A stretch of DNA of 14,342 bases from Chrysochromulina tobinii (Eukaryota > Haptophyta > Prymnesiales > Chrysochromulinaceae), in contig JWZX01002087.1 of the NCBI GenBank assembly GCA_001275005.1, positions 1 through 14,342 on the forward strand, given 5' to 3'. Every line of letters begins with the position of its first letter. Positions within the stretch are counted from its first letter, which is position 1. The notes below the pieces were generated by a model, which saw only the letters and a list, made by a program, of their open reading frames with translations, was not told where the DNA came from and made no database searches. This document shows positions 6,140 to 14,318 of the stretch, in pieces. Both the position numbers and the translations under genes were made by a program.

Positions 6140-7618
6140 ATGGGCACATACCTCCGCCCGCCCGCCCGCGCGGCGGCGGTGGACGCGGCTGTCCTCCGCG
6201 CGCGGCTGTCCTCCGAGCGCGACATCCGGCGCCACGAACGCCAGCCCTCCCCCGAAAGCGTCATCGTAGCCCCGAGGATGGTTGAGGCCGCCGCCAAGGA
6301 GCAGCCCCGTGCACCAGTCTTCTCATCGGGGGTCAACTTCTACCCGCCGTCGGAGACGCTCTGGCGGATCGGCGGCAAGTGGTACGACTTCGAGCCCTTC
6401 CTCGAGCTCCACCCGGGCGGCGCCGAAGTCGTGCGCCTCGCGCGTGACCGGTTCGAGGACTCGACGTACGCCTTCGAGTCGCACCACCATAACTATGCGC
6501 ACGCGCGGGCGGCGATCGCCAAGTACGAGGTGCCCGCCCCCGATGTGCTGCTCTCGCGCCCCGCGGGCGCCGTCGTGCCCGGCGTGGGCGGCGACGGCGG
6601 CATCGACCGCCTGCCCGAGCTCCTTGGAGACGAGGCCTTCTACTCGACGGTGCGCCGCCGGCTGACGGAGCACCTGCGCGCGGTCAAGTGCCCGAGCGGC
6701 GGGCCGACGCGCGAGTGCATCGTCTTCTTCTGGGCCACCTTTGGCGCCTACTGCCTCACGTGGCTCGCCATGTTCCTCTCCGGCAGCTTGGTGGCCGCGG
6801 TCGGATTCGGTCTCGTGTCGGCGATTCTCGGCGCCTTTGGGCACAATTGGGTGCATCAGCCCAAGTACCGCGGCTGGGCGTACCTGTCGCTCGATACGAT
6901 CGGGTTCTCGTCCACGAGCTGGTACCGCGAGCACGTGCTCCAGCACCACATGTACACCAACACGCCATGGGACAACCACTTTCGTGGCACAGAGCCGTTT
7001 CTGGTCACCGACCCGACGGTGCACCGCCACTGGATACAGAGCCGCGTGATGCCGTACATCAACCCGCTCGTGCTGACATTCGGGCTGTGGGGCAACTACG
7101 CGGCGCACTTGGGCGACATGCTCAAGGGCACCGAGCGGTGGCGACTGTGGAAGCTCGCCTTTCCTCTCAATGTGGCGCTCCACCTCACGCGATGGGGGCT
7201 TGTGCACGGCGCGCTGCTCTCGTACACGTGGACGGCCGTGCTCGGGCTGTGGTACTTCACGATGGCGCTCATGAACCACAACGCGGAGCACTGTATGCGC
7301 GTCGAGAAGCGAAACCGCGCGCGCGATTGGGGCGAGGCGCAGCTCCACTCGTGCGCTGATTGGTCGGTCGGGTTGCCCTTCCATCGGGCGTGGATCTACC
7401 TGTGGCTCAACTACCATACGGTGCACCACCTCTTCCCTAAGCTCGACTTCTCGCACCACCCGGCTGCGCAGAAGATCATCCTCGAGGCGTGTCAGCAGCA
7501 TGGCGTCCACTACGTCGCCGCCGACTCACCCTGGACCATCTATAAACAGATGGTGCACTCATTTGCCACGCCGCAATCCCTCTTCCAGTCCATCCTCGTC
7601 TACGGTGGCCACATGTGA
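6140..7618 (+). CDS. Cytochrome b5-fused front-end-like fatty acid desaturase (492 aa)
   Basis: This is a membrane di-iron acyl desaturase with its own electron-donor domain, probably ER-located and acting on long-chain fatty acids. Residues about 66-131 form the cyt b5 domain, with haem-ligand HPGG (91-94) and the second ligand in TYAFESHHHNY (109-119). Histidine boxes are HNWVH (235-239), HVLQHH (265-270) and HTVHH (426-430) followed by LFP. HNAEH (380-384) and DWGEAQ (396-401) also fit the front-end family. Hydrophobic segments lie near 194-234 and 342-378. Front-end desaturases normally have QxxHH in the third box; here it is HxxHH, so regioselectivity (delta-4/5/6/8 or other) cannot be assigned. 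Start is uncertain: ATG 6140 is used here, ATG 6278 has a better Kozak context (A at -3, G at +4), and the frame reaches ATG 5684. Its 3' end faces the CVVM gene. Confidence 0.9.
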   Translation: MGTYLRPPARAAAVDAAVLRARLSSERDIRRHERQPSPESVIVAPRMVEAAAKEQPRAPVFSSGVNFYPPSETLWRIGGKWYDFEPFLELHPGGAEVVRLARDRFEDSTYAFESHHHNYAHARAAIAKYEVPAPDVLLSRPAGAVVPGVGGDGGIDRLPELLGDEAFYSTVRRRLTEHLRAVKCPSGGPTRECIVFFWATFGAYCLTWLAMFLSGSLVAAVGFGLVSAILGAFGHNWVHQPKYRGWAYLSLDTIGFSSTSWYREHVLQHHMYTNTPWDNHFRGTEPFLVTDPTVHRHWIQSRVMPYINPLVLTFGLWGNYAAHLGDMLKGTERWRLWKLAFPLNVALHLTRWGLVHGALLSYTWTAVLGLWYFTMALMNHNAEHCMRVEKRNRARDWGEAQLHSCADWSVGLPFHRAWIYLWLNYHTVHHLFPKLDFSHHPAAQKIILEACQQHGVHYVAADSPWTIYKQMVHSFATPQSLFQSILVYGGHM

Positions 7619-7759
7619 CGCACGCACGGAACGAGCGCGAGCGGCCATGGAGAAGGCGCCGGCAGAAGCTCCGGCGTCCTTGGGCGGGAAATGCAGCACG
7701 CAACAGCGGCGCGGTGGCGCCTTCGTGTCGTGTGTGCTACGTGTGTGCTACGAACGCAT

Positions 7760-7835
7760 CGGAGCAAAATGTGCTACGCCCCAGGCGGTCGCTCCTACGG
7801 AGATAGCAAAATGATCGCTGAAGCACATTTTGCTC
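7760..7835. repeat. 14-bp perfect inverted repeat (stem with 48-nt loop)
   Basis: GAGCAAAATGTGCT (7760-7773) and AGCACATTTTGCTC (7822-7835) are exact reverse complements. AGCAAAATG occurs once more inside the loop (7805-7813). It sits between two convergent genes, so a transcript from either strand could form the same stem; a role in 3'-end formation is inferred. Confidence 0.75.
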
Positions 7836-7901
7836 TCGCTTTGTGTTGTACGTGTCGCCATCGGTGTCTTCACGGCGGGTAGCTATAGCTGAAAACTCGA
7901 C

Positions 7902-7925
7902 TTCATGCATCGATTCATGCATGAC
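7902..7925. repeat. 12-bp near-tandem repeat with ATGCAT cores
   Basis: TTCATGCATCGA is followed directly by TTCATGCATGAC. The first nine bases are identical and each holds the palindrome ATGCAT. No function can be read from this. Confidence 0.6.
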
Positions 7926-7976
7926 CACACACGGCGGCATCGTGCACGGCCAACGCCGAACGCGAAGCGCACCCGC

Positions 7977-10124
7977 TCACATCACGACGCAAGCGCCCTT
8001 CTCTTCGCCATAAAGGATCTCATCGCGGCGCAGCCGCTCCTGGATGACGTGCTCTTGGATGACCCTCTCACGCGCAGCGTTGATTACAGACATGGGCAGC
8101 ACGTCGTTAAACGCGTCGACACTAAGCTTCGACTCGCGTTTGGAATCGTACACGAGGCCGAGCTCGGACGGCTTCAGCGCGGCTTCGAGGGAGGCAAGGA
8201 GCTGCGGCTCATCGGCACCCTCCAGCCTCCACTTGCGCAGTTCCTCATCGCGCTCGCCGAGCAGTCGCACGTCGTAGCCGTTGAGCGCCATCGCGCGCCT
8301 GGCGTGCTCGGCCTTCTCGCGTTGAGCTTGCTCGGCCTTCTCGGCTTTCTTGCGCTGAGCTTGCTCGGCCTTCTCGGCCTTCTCGCGCTGAGTTCGCTCG
8401 GCCACCTCCTTGGCCACCTCCTTGGCGCGCTGATCGCGCTGCCTGGCCTGCTCCTCGGCCGTCGCCTTGGCGCGCTTCTCGCGCGCTTCTCGCGCTTTTT
8501 TCTCAGCCGCCAATGCCGCTGCCTGTATCTGCCCCTCGCTCTTCTGACCCCCTTGCTTGCTAATCTGGATCGATTCCTTGAGCTTCGTAGCCCGTGCCGC
8601 AATGAGCTCCTTGAGCTCCTCCTCGGTCACCTCGCCCGCCGCTGCCTTGCGCTCAAGTTCGGCGATGCGCAGCTCCAGGGCCTTCACCTCGGCCTCAGCC
8701 TGCTGCAGCTCCTTGCCGGATAAGATCTTCACCCCAGAACCGGAGAGTGTGCGCAGGCTGCCGGGTCCGGCTCCACCGGCGCTCGACAAGTTACTCGGCA
8801 AGTGCGCCGGGTGATAAACGGGCGCACCCTTGCGCTCGCGGGTGGCCTGCTTGCTGACCTGTATCGAGCCCTCGAGCGTAGCCTGCGACGCTCTACGGAT
8901 CGATTCCTCGAGCTTCGCCAGCGTAGCCTGCGACGCCTTCAGCTTCTCGCGCTCCTCCTCGGTCATTTTCCCCGCCATCGCCTTAAGCTCAAGATCGCGG
9001 ATGCGTAGCTTCAGGGTCTCCGCCTCGTTCGCTGCCTCCTTGGCGCCGGTTACGCGGCCAGCCTGCAGGGCTAGCCGGAGCGCCTCGTGCGGCACCTCGC
9101 CGCGCGCAAGCATCGTGGCCATGTTCTCATCCCTGGCTGCAGAATCATCGAGAGCCTTGGCGGCGGCGAAGGCCGCCTTGCCGGCGCCGTCCTTGCTCAG
9201 CCCGTTGTTCAGCCCCTCGGCGGAAGCGATGCCGGCCGCGATCGCGGCGCCCGGCGAGAAGCCCGCGGCCAGCAACTCTGCAGCCATGTCGCTGGCTGCC
9301 TTGACGAGGGCGTCGGGAAGGTTGCGCTCGCGCAGGGCCTCCGCGATTGTGCGGTCGATCAGCATCTGAGTGGGCGTCCGAAAGACCTTGACGCCTGCAT
9401 CCACGCCGCGCTCGCGGGCCCTCCCGCTGTGGCTGCCTCCGAGGCCCTCGGGCCCGTCAACGGCAGCAGCCATGCCGGCAGCCTCACCGGCGCTGAGCGC
9501 CTTCTCGAGCAGCTCGGGCGAAATCTGGCCGCGGGAAACCATCTCAGCCACCTCCGGGTCGGCGTCTGCTGCGTCATCCACCATGTTGGCCGCCGAGATT
9601 GCGGCCGAGTCCGCGGCGTCGCTGCGACCATCGTGCAGCACGCAGGCATAGGCGACGCCGCCCGCATAGGCGCCGCCACTGGAGAAACCGGCAAGGTAGA
9701 GTTCTTCGCTCTTGCCGGCGCCACGCTGCACGAGCTCCTCAGGGAGACCACGACCTAGCAGCTCGGCCGTGATCTGCCCGATGAGCAGCGCCTCGGCGGG
9801 CGCTACAAGAGACAATGAGCGGCCATCAATCAGCCTGCTCATCGCAGACTTGCCCGCGTATTCGGCGATCCAGGGCGGGTGGCCGGTACGCAGGGCGGCG
9901 GCCGTTGCGCTGTCGCGCACAGCCCGGGCGCCGGGCGCGAGCAGGATGTCCAACGAGGCGTGTCGCAGTGTGCCTCGGATCGGGGGTGGAGGGCGCTCCA
10001 ATGTTTGGCGGGCTCCGCTGGGCAGCTCCCAGCGGCGGACCTCGATGCCGTCCTTGAAGAGCGCGACTGTCTGGTTGCTTCGCTCGCGCACCGTGGCCGA
10101 CAGAGGCTCCGTCTGCGCGAACAT
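7977..10124 (-). CDS. Unrecognised duplicated-module coiled-coil protein ending in CVVM (715 aa)
   Basis: I do not recognise the family. The ATG at 10124 is used here; an upstream in-frame ATG at 10283 would add 53 residues, and the frame opens at a GTG at 10352. Two internal duplications are visible. An Ala-rich helical module at about 108-219 recurs at about 251-364, sharing the pattern LxxxLAGFSxGxA-AxGxA and a shared E-L-L/A-L--A-G ending. A charged helix at about 369-427 (LxxRIRDLELKAMAGKMTEEE) recurs at about 476-527 (LRIAELERKAAAGEVTEEEL). Residues about 529-614 are a Lys/Glu/Ala/Gln-rich coiled coil with a repeated EKAEQAQRxKA unit. The last four residues, CVVM, form a CaaX box ending in Met, the type usually farnesylated, so membrane attachment is likely in a eukaryote. 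It could be a scaffold or membrane-anchored structural protein. It is divergent from MTHFR-SAHH. Confidence 0.8.
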   Translation of the reverse strand: MFAQTEPLSATVRERSNQTVALFKDGIEVRRWELPSGARQTLERPPPPIRGTLRHASLDILLAPGARAVRDSATAAALRTGHPPWIAEYAGKSAMSRLIDGRSLSLVAPAEALLIGQITAELLGRGLPEELVQRGAGKSEELYLAGFSSGGAYAGGVAYACVLHDGRSDAADSAAISAANMVDDAADADPEVAEMVSRGQISPELLEKALSAGEAAGMAAAVDGPEGLGGSHSGRARERGVDAGVKVFRTPTQMLIDRTIAEALRERNLPDALVKAASDMAAELLAAGFSPGAAIAAGIASAEGLNNGLSKDGAGKAAFAAAKALDDSAARDENMATMLARGEVPHEALRLALQAGRVTGAKEAANEAETLKLRIRDLELKAMAGKMTEEEREKLKASQATLAKLEESIRRASQATLEGSIQVSKQATRERKGAPVYHPAHLPSNLSSAGGAGPGSLRTLSGSGVKILSGKELQQAEAEVKALELRIAELERKAAAGEVTEEELKELIAARATKLKESIQISKQGGQKSEGQIQAAALAAEKKAREAREKRAKATAEEQARQRDQRAKEVAKEVAERTQREKAEKAEQAQRKKAEKAEQAQREKAEHARRAMALNGYDVRLLGERDEELRKWRLEGADEPQLLASLEAALKPSELGLVYDSKRESKLSVDAFNDVLPMSVINAARERVIQEHVIQERLRRDEILYGEEKGACVVM

Positions 10125-10636
10125 GCCTGAGGTCGCGCGAAGGTGCGGCCGTGCAAGACCGATCGCGACGCACCCCAAAATAGGGAGAATACGACCTTCG
10201 CCCCTATTGAAGTTTTGCGGACGCGCCGCGGGCTTCCCGAGCGCTGTGCGAACATCTTGGTGTGTACAAGCGCTCGTGTCCATACGATGTCTCCCGGGTG
10301 GCGGCCTGGCGGAGCTTTGCTTGCTTGCTTCGGGGTTTTTTGAAGTTGGCACAAGAAATCATATCTCGTTTCGTCATCGCCGATCGCCACGAAGCAACGT
10401 GGAGGTGCGAATGCGAAGGAGGAAAACTGTCCTTCGGAGCGGCTGCTGCTGAGGCGGCTCAAACGGGACTGCCAAGTCGCGTGTGGGTTGCCCGAGTGCC
10501 ACGTTCGGCACCTACTGGCCAGCTGGGCGGTCGCCGCATGCCGGCGCTGGCCAAGGCCGTCGCCGTCCCGCTCACACTCTCCTGCCCTTCCCGGTGCCCG
10601 TTGCAGAATCTATAGCACTGCCTCTTGCCAGCCAAG
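10125..10636. promoter_or_regulatory. Shared upstream region of CVVM gene and MTHFR-SAHH
   Basis: This is a divergent intergenic region; its left part may be coding if the CVVM protein starts at 10283. No other gene is supported. Just before the MTHFR-SAHH ATG, a pyrimidine-rich stretch (about 10571-10602) ends in TTGCAG at 10601-10606, a good 3' splice-acceptor match 30 nt before the start codon. A TATAG lies at 10611-10615, too close to the ATG to be a usual TATA box unless the leader is very short. Confidence 0.4.
10601..10606 (+). other. Possible splice acceptor in 5' leader
   Basis: TTGCAG follows a C/T-rich tract and lies 30 nt upstream of the ATG at 10637. It could be the acceptor of a 5' leader intron, with one candidate donor GAG/GTGCGA at 10402-10410, or a trans-splicing acceptor. 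The call rests on local sequence alone. Confidence 0.3.
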
Positions 10637-12441
10637 ATGCCAGCCGCGATGAAGGAGGACAAGCGCGGCATCCTTCCGAAGGTCAAGAAGGGCAAGATCT
10701 GCGACATGGTCGCTGAGTGGACGTCCAAGACGAAGCAGCCGTTCATCTCGTTCGAGTACTTCCCACCCAGGACGCCAGAAGGCGTGGAGAAGCTGCACGA
10801 GACGATCGAGGTGATGGCGGCGCAGGACCCGCTCTTTATGGACATGACCTGGGGTGCGGGCGGTGCCACTTCGGAACTCACCCTCGACCTCTCGGCCAAG
10901 TCGCAGGCGCGCCACGACGTGATGGTCAACATGCATTTGACCTGCACTAACCAGGTCAAGGAGAAGTGCGACTTCGGGCTCAACGGCGCGAAGGCTGCGG
11001 GCATCTGCAACATCGTCGCGCTGCGCGGCGACCCGCCCAAGGGGCAGGAGAAGTGGGAGGTCACCGAGGGCGGCTTCGCGTGCGCGCTCGACCTCATCAA
11101 GTACACGCGCGAGCATTACGGCGACTACTTTTCGCTCCAGGTGTCCGGTTACCCCGAGGGGCACCCCGACGTGATCAAGCCGGCCAAGAACCTGGGCCGG
11201 CCGCTCTCGGCGACGGAGAAGATGCGCGTCGTGTACATCGAGGGCGAGGAGTACGTTTGCTCGGACGAGGACATGAAGGGCGAGATCGCATACCTCAAGA
11301 AGAAGATCGAGGCGGGCGGCGACGTGATCATCACGCAGCTCTTTTATGATTTCGACGTGTTCAAGCACTGGATGGGCGAGATCCGCGCGGCGGGGATCAC
11401 GGTGCCCGTCTTCCCGGGCATCATGCCCCTCAACGCGTACGCTGGCCTCAAGCGCATGTGCGGCTTCTGTAAGACACGCATCCCGCCCGCGATGGACGCG
11501 GTGCTCGAGAAGCTCAAGGGCGACGAGTCGAAGGCGGAGTTCATCACTTGGGGGGTCGGGTACATGGCCGACCTGTGCAAGAAGCTGGTGGCGAGTGGAC
11601 TGGTGCCCGGCCTGCACTTCTACTCGCTAAACGCCTCCGAGCGCACCTTCCAGATCCTGGACGCGCTCGGATTCCTCAAGAAGCCTCTTGACTCGCCGAT
11701 CGCTCAGATGGCGATCACCGCGGGTAACGTGCCTCCCAAGCGGGTGAAGAACGTCGAGGCGTCCGGCGACTTCAAGGTCGCGGACATGTCGCTCTCGGAC
11801 TTTGGGCGCAAGGAGTATGACCTCGCTGAGTTCGAGATGCCGGGCCTGATGGCCGCGCGCAAGGAGTTTGGGCCGTCGCAGCCGCTCGCGGGCGTGCGCA
11901 TCATGGGCTCGCTCCACATGACCATCCAGACTGGCGTGCTCATCGAGACGCTCCACGCCCTCGGTGCGGACGTGCGCTGGGTCTCGTGCAACATCTTCTC
12001 GACGCAGGACCACGCGGCGGCCGCCATCGTGCGTGCGGGCACCGCCAACGTCTTCGCGTGGAAGGGCGAGACGCTCGAGGAGTACTGGTGGTGCACCGAC
12101 AAGGCACTCAACTGGCCCGACGGCGAGGGCATGGACCAGATCGTCGACGACGGTGGCGATGCGACGCTGCTGCTGCACGAGGGCAAGAAGTTCGAGGAGA
12201 CCTTCGCCAAGGACGGCTCGCTGCCCGACCCCGCCTCGACCGACAATGCCGAGTTCAAGTGCGTGCTCGCCACGATCGCCGGCTCGATCAAGAAGGACAA
12301 GACGCGCTTCTCGCGCATGGTGGCGCGCATGGTGGGTGTCTCGGAGGAGACCACCACGGGCGTGCACCGCCTGATCGTGATGGCGGACAAGGGCGAGCTC
12401 CTCTTCCCCGCGATCAACGTCAACGACTGCGTGACCAAGTC

Positions 12442-12478
<37 letters not shown>

Positions 12479-12535
12479 CCCGACGGCATCATGCGCGCGA
12501 CCGACGTGATGCTCTCGGGCAAGAAGGTCGTCATC

Positions 12536-12566
<31 letters not shown>

Positions 12567-13210
12567 CCGCCTCGATGAAGGCGCAGGCCGCCGTTGTGTA
12601 CGTCACCGAGATCGACCCGATCTGCGCGCTCCAGGCGTGCATGGAGGGCTACCAGGTGGAGACGATCGAGAACTGCATCAAGAAGCACAACGCCGACGTG
12701 TTCATCACCACCACCGGCAACAAAGACATCATCACCGTCGAGCACATGGCCATGATGAAGAACAACGCGATCGTGGGCAACATCGGCCACTTCGACAATG
12801 AGATCCAGATGGAGAAACTTGACAAGGCCACCACGCGCATGAACATCAAGCCGCAGTGCGACAAGTACATCTTCCCCGACGGCCACGGCGTCATCATCCT
12901 CGCCGAGGGTCGCCTGCTCAACCTCGGCTGCGCCACCGGCCACCCGTCCTTCGTCATGTCCAACTCGTTCACCAACCAGACGCTCGCGCAGCTCGAGCTG
13001 CGCAAGGCGTACGTCGACGCGGGCATGGATAAGACCAAGTCCCGCTACCAGAACAAGGTGTACCTGCTGCCCAAGGCGCTCGACGAGAAGGTGGCCAAGC
13101 TGCACCTCGGCCAGCTGGGCGCCGTGCTCACCGAGCTCTCCACCGAGCAGGCTGACTACATCGGCGTGGCCAAGACCGGCCCGTACAAGCCCACCACCTA
13201 CCGCTACTAA
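10637..13210 (+). CDS. MTHFR/AHCY: Fused methylenetetrahydrofolate reductase - S-adenosylhomocysteine hydrolase (857 aa)
   Basis: One uninterrupted frame encodes two folate/methionine-cycle enzymes. Residues about 35-345 are the MTHFR barrel, which reduces 5,10-methylene-THF to 5-methyl-THF with [17 protein letters not shown] (36-49, Glu40 = catalytic Glu), [10 protein letters not shown] (71-80), HLTCTN (100-105), ALRGDPP (128-134), SGYPEGHP (170-177) and PGLHFYSLN (324-332). The eukaryotic SAM-binding regulatory domain is absent. A linker of about 35 residues leads into a full SAHH (about 379-857), which splits SAH into homocysteine and adenosine: LHMTIQT (426-432), [13 protein letters not shown] (451-463), DDGGD (504-508), EETTTGVH (570-577), TKSKFDN (600-606; Lys601, Asp605), Rossmann GFGDVGKG (635-642), [16 protein letters not shown] (756-771) and C-terminal KPTTYRY with NAD-contacting Lys851/Tyr855. 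Residues about 517-556 form the insert seen in plant, bacterial and Plasmodium SAHH but not in animals. The true ATG is 10637; the frame also extends 12 nt back to a TTG. Likely cytosolic. Confidence 0.96.
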
Positions 13211-14318
13211 GCGGCGAGCGCGCGCGCCGGGTCGAGGCCACGGCCCGTGCGCGCGCAGCTTGCGAGCGGCGCCGCGAGTGGGGGACGCGGACCCGGCCAC
13301 GTGGTCGGTCAACGCGGGCCCGCCGCCCCGCTGCGAGCTGATGTGCGGGAGTGAAAGTGGGATGGGATGCGGGGATGGCGGCGCGTATAGCGGAGCACCG
13401 CAGCATCAAAGACATACGCTCCTCGGATCACAATAATTGTGCGATGCGAGCCTGGCACTCAATGTCAAGATATGGCGCAAGATATCCTCTTGTTGCCGCG
13501 TATTGCATGTTGCATGTGTCTTGGCACTCATCCTCGCAGTGCGGCTATGGGGCGCGGTGGCGTCGTCCGGTGGCGGGCCGATCTTTGCTTTTCTTTTCGT
13601 CATGTCCGCGCCCGATCGGAAAGAACTCCGACAAATGTCTGATGAAGACTGTTCGCGCGCGACTGGATCTCCTTTTGTTTTTCACACCGCCAATGTCACA
13701 CACCTTGTGGACTCGCTCTCACGTTTTTCAGCGATAAGGGATCACAGAGAGGGTCGAAGCGCGTTGTATCGAGCCTCGACGAGCCTCCGGAACCTCGGAG
13801 GGTCCGGTTTTAAGGCACAATGCCGAGGGACCACCTCCCGGTACTACGAAACTAAAAATCACGACCGGGCATGCAAATGTATTACTGTGAACACGTCCGT
13901 GATCAATAATGTCGATGTGGTCGATTCGGCAGCGTGGCGCGCTGGCTTTACGGCGGGTTAACACGGCCAAAATAGGTCAACAACGTGGACATGACGCTGG
14001 TGCCCGGGTCTGGTGCATGGCGACCACGCCAAGGCCAACGAGCACGCTTCTAATCAACATATGAAGCGCTGGCGCTTGCCAAGCTCACTACTGGTGATCG
14101 CAACCACTCACCACGCCCGCGCCCGCATGATCGCGTCTCACAGCTGGACACACACGCACATTTTTCATCATCTGCACACGAACGTACGACTGCACACATG
14201 CGCGTACACACACACACGCATGTGCCCTTGAGCCAACCTCTCTTTCCATCGCCGAATACCATGCCGAAGACACATTCAACACCTCATCACCATCCGACGC
14301 CCTCCTCAACTTAATCGC
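13211..14318. other. Non-coding right flank
   Basis: No credible gene is seen. A frame from 13437 to 13961 opens with TTG, has no domain and overlaps other open frames. Just after the MTHFR-SAHH stop, GC-rich arms (about 13218-13230 and 13244-13257) could pair as a long imperfect hairpin, and CCTCCG/CGGAGG (13784-13801) is a smaller exact one. Composition becomes more mixed and AT-richer to the right, with CA-rich simple sequence near 14147-14223. Confidence 0.5.
14147..14223. repeat. CA-rich simple-sequence region
   Basis: Runs of ACACACGCAC type occur at 14148-14160 and 14205-14220, separated by CA/CG-rich sequence. It is a degenerate dinucleotide microsatellite. No coding role is supported. 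Confidence 0.6.

Larger units (their letters stand above)
7619..7976. other. Convergent 3' intergenic region
   Basis: This 358-bp gap lies between the stops of the desaturase gene and the oppositely oriented CVVM gene. No gene is seen. It is AT-richer than its flanks and crowded with small repeats: a 14-bp inverted repeat, a palindrome AGCTATAGCT (7881-7890) and a 12-bp near-tandem pair beginning TTCATGCAT (7902-7913, 7914-7925). The 3' processing signals of both genes must lie here. Confidence 0.6.

Noticed and set aside
6323-7510. Antisense open frame of 395 codons
   Set aside because: It is the mirror of the well-supported desaturase; its composition (Arg, Val, Glu, His) is typical of antisense frames in GC-rich genes.
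11627-13312. Antisense open frame of 561 codons
   Set aside because: It is the shadow of the SAHH half on the other strand; no motif was recognised.
13437-13961. Plus-strand open frame of 174 codons with a hydrophobic stretch
   Set aside because: It opens with TTG, has no domain or neighbour support and overlaps alternative frames.
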